DNA of 5,774 nt, from NCBI GenBank assembly GCA_027080605.1, contig JALWRO010000149.1, forward strand, positions 1 through 5,774, read 5' to 3'. The first letter of the stretch is position 1; the number at the start of each line of letters is the position of its first letter. Positions 4,879 through 5,774 of the stretch are shown here, in pieces. The position numbers and the translations under genes are program-made. This DNA is from Campylobacterales bacterium (GTDB lineage Bacteria > Campylobacterota > Campylobacteria > Campylobacterales > QNZT01). The notes under the pieces are model-generated. The model was given only the letters and a program-made list of their open reading frames with translations, was not told where the DNA came from and did no database searches.

Positions 4879-5774
4879 AGCCGAAAATAGGCGCGCTCCA
4901 GCGCTTCGCTGAATGTCGGATGCGCCATGATCGTTTGGCGTGCGAGCGTCTTGTCCATCTCTCCGGCAAGTGCCATCGCGACGGGGGCGATCAACTCTTC
5001 GGCATCGGGTGCCAGAATCTCGGCACCCAGAATGAATCCTTCACTGTCGGCATAGACGATCATCATGCCGTCACTCGCTTCATGAAAGCTCGATGCGGCA
5101 AAGTGGCTCAGCGGAACGAGACTCTCTTTGAAATCGATCTCTTTTTGCTCCAGCATGGCGCGGTTTTGCCCGACGGTGGCGTAGCTCATCGGCAGGGTGT
5201 GGATGAACTTGACGACATGATCGAGGTTGATCGTTTCCGGATCTTTGCCCAGAATCTTCTGTGTCACATAGAGTGCTTCGGCACGGGCGGCGTGGGCGAG
5301 CTGGAGTTTGCCGTTGCAGTCGCCGATTGCGTAGTGGTTGGGAAGTGTCGTTTCGAAACGCTCGTCGGTTTCGATCCCCTTACCGATTTTCACGGCATCG
5401 GTTTGGATTACGTCGGTGTTGGGGCGTCTGCCGGTGGCGACGAGCAGTTTGTCGAAGTATTTTGAACTGCCGTCCTCAAAGGTGACATGTGCGCCCCGCT
5501 GCGTCGTTTTGGCTTTTTGGATCGGGTGGTTTTTCAGGTGGGTGATGCCGAGTTTTCCGATCTGTTTGCGCAGGGTGTTTTGTATGAGCGGATGGGCGTT
5601 TTTGAGTTTGCCTTCATGACGGGAGATGAGCGTCGTTTCGACCCCCGCGGAGGCGAAGAAGCTGCTCATCTCCAGCCCGATCGCCCCGTCACCGTAGATG
5701 GCGATCGATTTGGGAAATTCTCGCATCATCAGTACTTCGTCACTGGTGATGACCCCTTCACCGTCGTACTCGAT
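4875..5774 (-). CDS. lpd: Dihydrolipoyl dehydrogenase-like flavoprotein, N-terminus cut by window edge
   Basis: Lpd (E3) re-oxidises the dihydrolipoyl arm of 2-oxo acid dehydrogenase or glycine cleavage complexes with FAD and NAD+. The frame stays open to the right edge, giving 299 residues; the methionines at 5729 are internal. Visible in order (numbered from the edge): TSDEVL (10-15), the NAD-binding motif YGDGAIGLE (27-35), VATGRRPNTD (112-121), the second FAD motif AIGDCNGKLQLAHAARAEA (149-167), then the dimerisation domain ending in MAHPTFSEAL (283-292). H285 and E290 are the catalytic His-Glu pair that acts across the dimer. The missing N-terminal part would hold the first FAD motif and the CxxxxC redox disulfide, so other members of the class I disulfide reductase family (mercuric reductase, for example) are not formally excluded; lipB and lipA directly downstream favour Lpd. 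The C-terminus stops about nine residues after the motif, shorter than I expect. The stop overlaps lipB by ATGA. Confidence 0.88.
   Translation of the reverse strand: MEYDGEGVITSDEVLMMREFPKSIAIYGDGAIGLEMSSFFASAGVETTLISRHEGKLKNAHPLIQNTLRKQIGKLGITHLKNHPIQKAKTTQRGAHVTFEDGSSKYFDKLLVATGRRPNTDVIQTDAVKIGKGIETDERFETTLPNHYAIGDCNGKLQLAHAARAEALYVTQKILGKDPETINLDHVVKFIHTLPMSYATVGQNRAMLEQKEIDFKESLVPLSHFAASSFHEASDGMMIVYADSEGFILGAEILAPDAEELIAPVAMALAGEMDKTLARQTIMAHPTFSEALERAYFRL

Noticed and set aside
4920..5465. 181-codon open frame on the plus strand
   Set aside because: It is antisense to lpd, whose motifs (AIGD, ATGRRPN, HPTFSE) are unmistakable. The translation is low-complexity and lacks a family signature.
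3462..5774. Horizontal transfer of the lipoate operon, judged from base composition
   Set aside because: Hand counts of single 60-base lines gave 42-58% GC here and 40-53% in the left block. The ranges overlap and there are no mobile-element traces, so composition does not support transfer.

Overview
The window looks like an ordinary chromosomal segment of a Campylobacterota (Epsilonproteobacteria) bacterium, probably a free-living Sulfurimonas/Sulfurovum-like lineage rather than a gut Campylobacter or Helicobacter; I cannot fix the genus. The reasons are the divergent hemB | ribA-rsmG arrangement, which as far as I recall also occurs in Campylobacter jejuni, the RibA, RsmG and HtpX sequence style, dense packing with overlapping genes, and AT-rich promoter gaps with T-tracts in place of clear -35 boxes. 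There are no RNA genes, CRISPR arrays, insertion sequences or phage genes.

Layout. (1) 1-261, minus: the N-terminal 87 codons of hemB (heme/tetrapyrrole synthesis), cut by the left edge. (2) 262-359: a 98-bp AT-rich divergent promoter gap. (3) 360-2916, plus: a tight five-gene run, ribA (riboflavin synthesis), rsmG (16S rRNA methylation), a membrane-anchored PP0621-like four-cysteine protein, an unrecognised 130-residue protein and htpX (membrane zinc protease). Every junction overlaps by 1, 4, 4 and 14 nt, which suggests one transcript with translational coupling. (4) 2928-3308, minus: a small exported YfiM/DUF2279-like protein, convergent with htpX after only 11 bp. (5) 3309-3461: an AT-rich gap with phased A/T tracts, a 15-bp palindrome and a 9-bp inverted repeat that covers the Shine-Dalgarno site of the YfiM-like gene. 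(6) 3462-5774, minus: a lipoate operon read as lpd (N-terminus beyond the right edge), lipB, lipA, again with overlapping junctions.

How the genes work together. LipB moves octanoate from acyl carrier protein to lipoyl domains, LipA inserts the two sulfurs, and Lpd re-oxidises the dihydrolipoyl arm, so the right block makes and services protein-bound lipoate. Its partner complex (pyruvate or 2-oxoglutarate dehydrogenase, or glycine cleavage) is not in the window and may lie beyond the right edge. The left block mixes cofactor synthesis, ribosome modification and membrane protein quality control.

I found no strong evidence for a new multi-gene system. The points most worth a second look are the unrecognised protein and the PP0621-like protein wedged before htpX, the structured 3309-3461 gap, and the implied lipoate-dependent enzyme in a lineage that often uses ferredoxin-dependent oxidoreductases instead.
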